This document shows positions 5,183-5,232 of a DNA stretch of 5,232 nucleotides, piece after piece (within the stretch, counting starts at the first letter, position 1; every line of letters begins with the position of its first letter). The translations under genes and the position numbers were made by a program. The notes below the pieces were generated by a model. It was not told the DNA's origin. It saw only the letters and a list, made by a program, of their open reading frames with translations, and searched no databases. This stretch comes from Bacteroidia bacterium (GTDB lineage Bacteria; Bacteroidota; Bacteroidia; Bacteroidales; Azobacteroidaceae): positions 1 to 5,232 of the forward strand of contig BNTP01000165.1 in the NCBI GenBank assembly GCA_025996695.1. Reading direction: 5' to 3'.

Positions 5183-5232
5183 AGGTGATTACAAAGTTTA
5201 ATATCACTCTCATTAAACCGGAGCACCCCCAC

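Larger units (their letters stand above)
5108..5232 (-). mobile_element. Group II intron, 3' end (runs off the right edge)
   Basis: On the minus strand the last 125 bases of the window contain domain V and domain VI of a group II intron. These are self-splicing, mobile RNAs that insert with the help of an intron-encoded reverse transcriptase/maturase. The intron would end at 5108 in CCTACTTAAT: a bulged branch-point A (5114) followed by six bases ending in AT, the same spacing as in the Lactococcus Ll.LtrB intron. Bases 5183-5232 belong to the region before domain V (end of domain IV or the maturase tail) and contain stops in all three minus frames, so any maturase ends by about here. The 3' exon, TCCCGTAATG, continues straight into the 23-bp repeat. 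Confidence 0.85.

Overview
The window looks like an accessory, decaying stretch of a Bacteroidota (Bacteroidetes) chromosome. The evidence is AT-rich DNA, start sites without clear Shine-Dalgarno sequences, and three promoters of the Bacteroidota type (a TTG/TTTG box, about 19-20 bases, then TAnnTTTG). A Cys-containing lipoprotein signal peptide and WG repeats, both common in this phylum, agree. No housekeeping gene is visible.

Layout from left to right. Positions 1-474 hold the 5' end of an IS630-family insertion sequence (minus strand), with its promoter and a probable end at a TA dinucleotide. Positions 491-1264 hold an intact DUF268 SAM-methyltransferase-like gene (minus), the kind found in surface-polysaccharide clusters, with its own promoter and an upstream tetranucleotide repeat. 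Positions 1453-2511 hold an intact IS5-family transposase (minus). A 98-bp MITE-like element with 18-bp inverted ends and TTA duplications sits in the transposase leader at 2523-2620. Just beyond is the C-terminal remnant of a broken gene (about 2651-2779, plus), followed 20 bases later by a lipoprotein gene (2800-3855, plus). That gene looks like a fusion: a signal peptide with WG repeats, joined to an unrelated two-helix membrane protein.

The right half converges on the left. A symmetrical hairpin terminator (3886-3920) separates the lipoprotein gene from a minus-strand AAA/DUF4143-type ATPase (to 4823). The ATPase keeps its Walker motifs but has lost the middle of its C-terminal domain, and its authentic C-terminus survives in another frame. 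Directly upstream of it is an array of 11 full 23-bp tandem repeats plus a partial one (4846-5109). The array is interrupted by the 3' end of a group II intron (minus), with recognisable domains V and VI, running off the right edge.

The genes do not form one pathway. The common theme is mobile-element traffic (IS630, IS5, MITE, group II intron) and the broken or fused genes left around it. The most interesting points are the 23-bp minisatellite with an intron lodged inside a unit, the MITE in a transposase leader, the chimeric lipoprotein/membrane protein, and the internally deleted ATPase. I see no convincing evidence of a new defence or multi-gene system.
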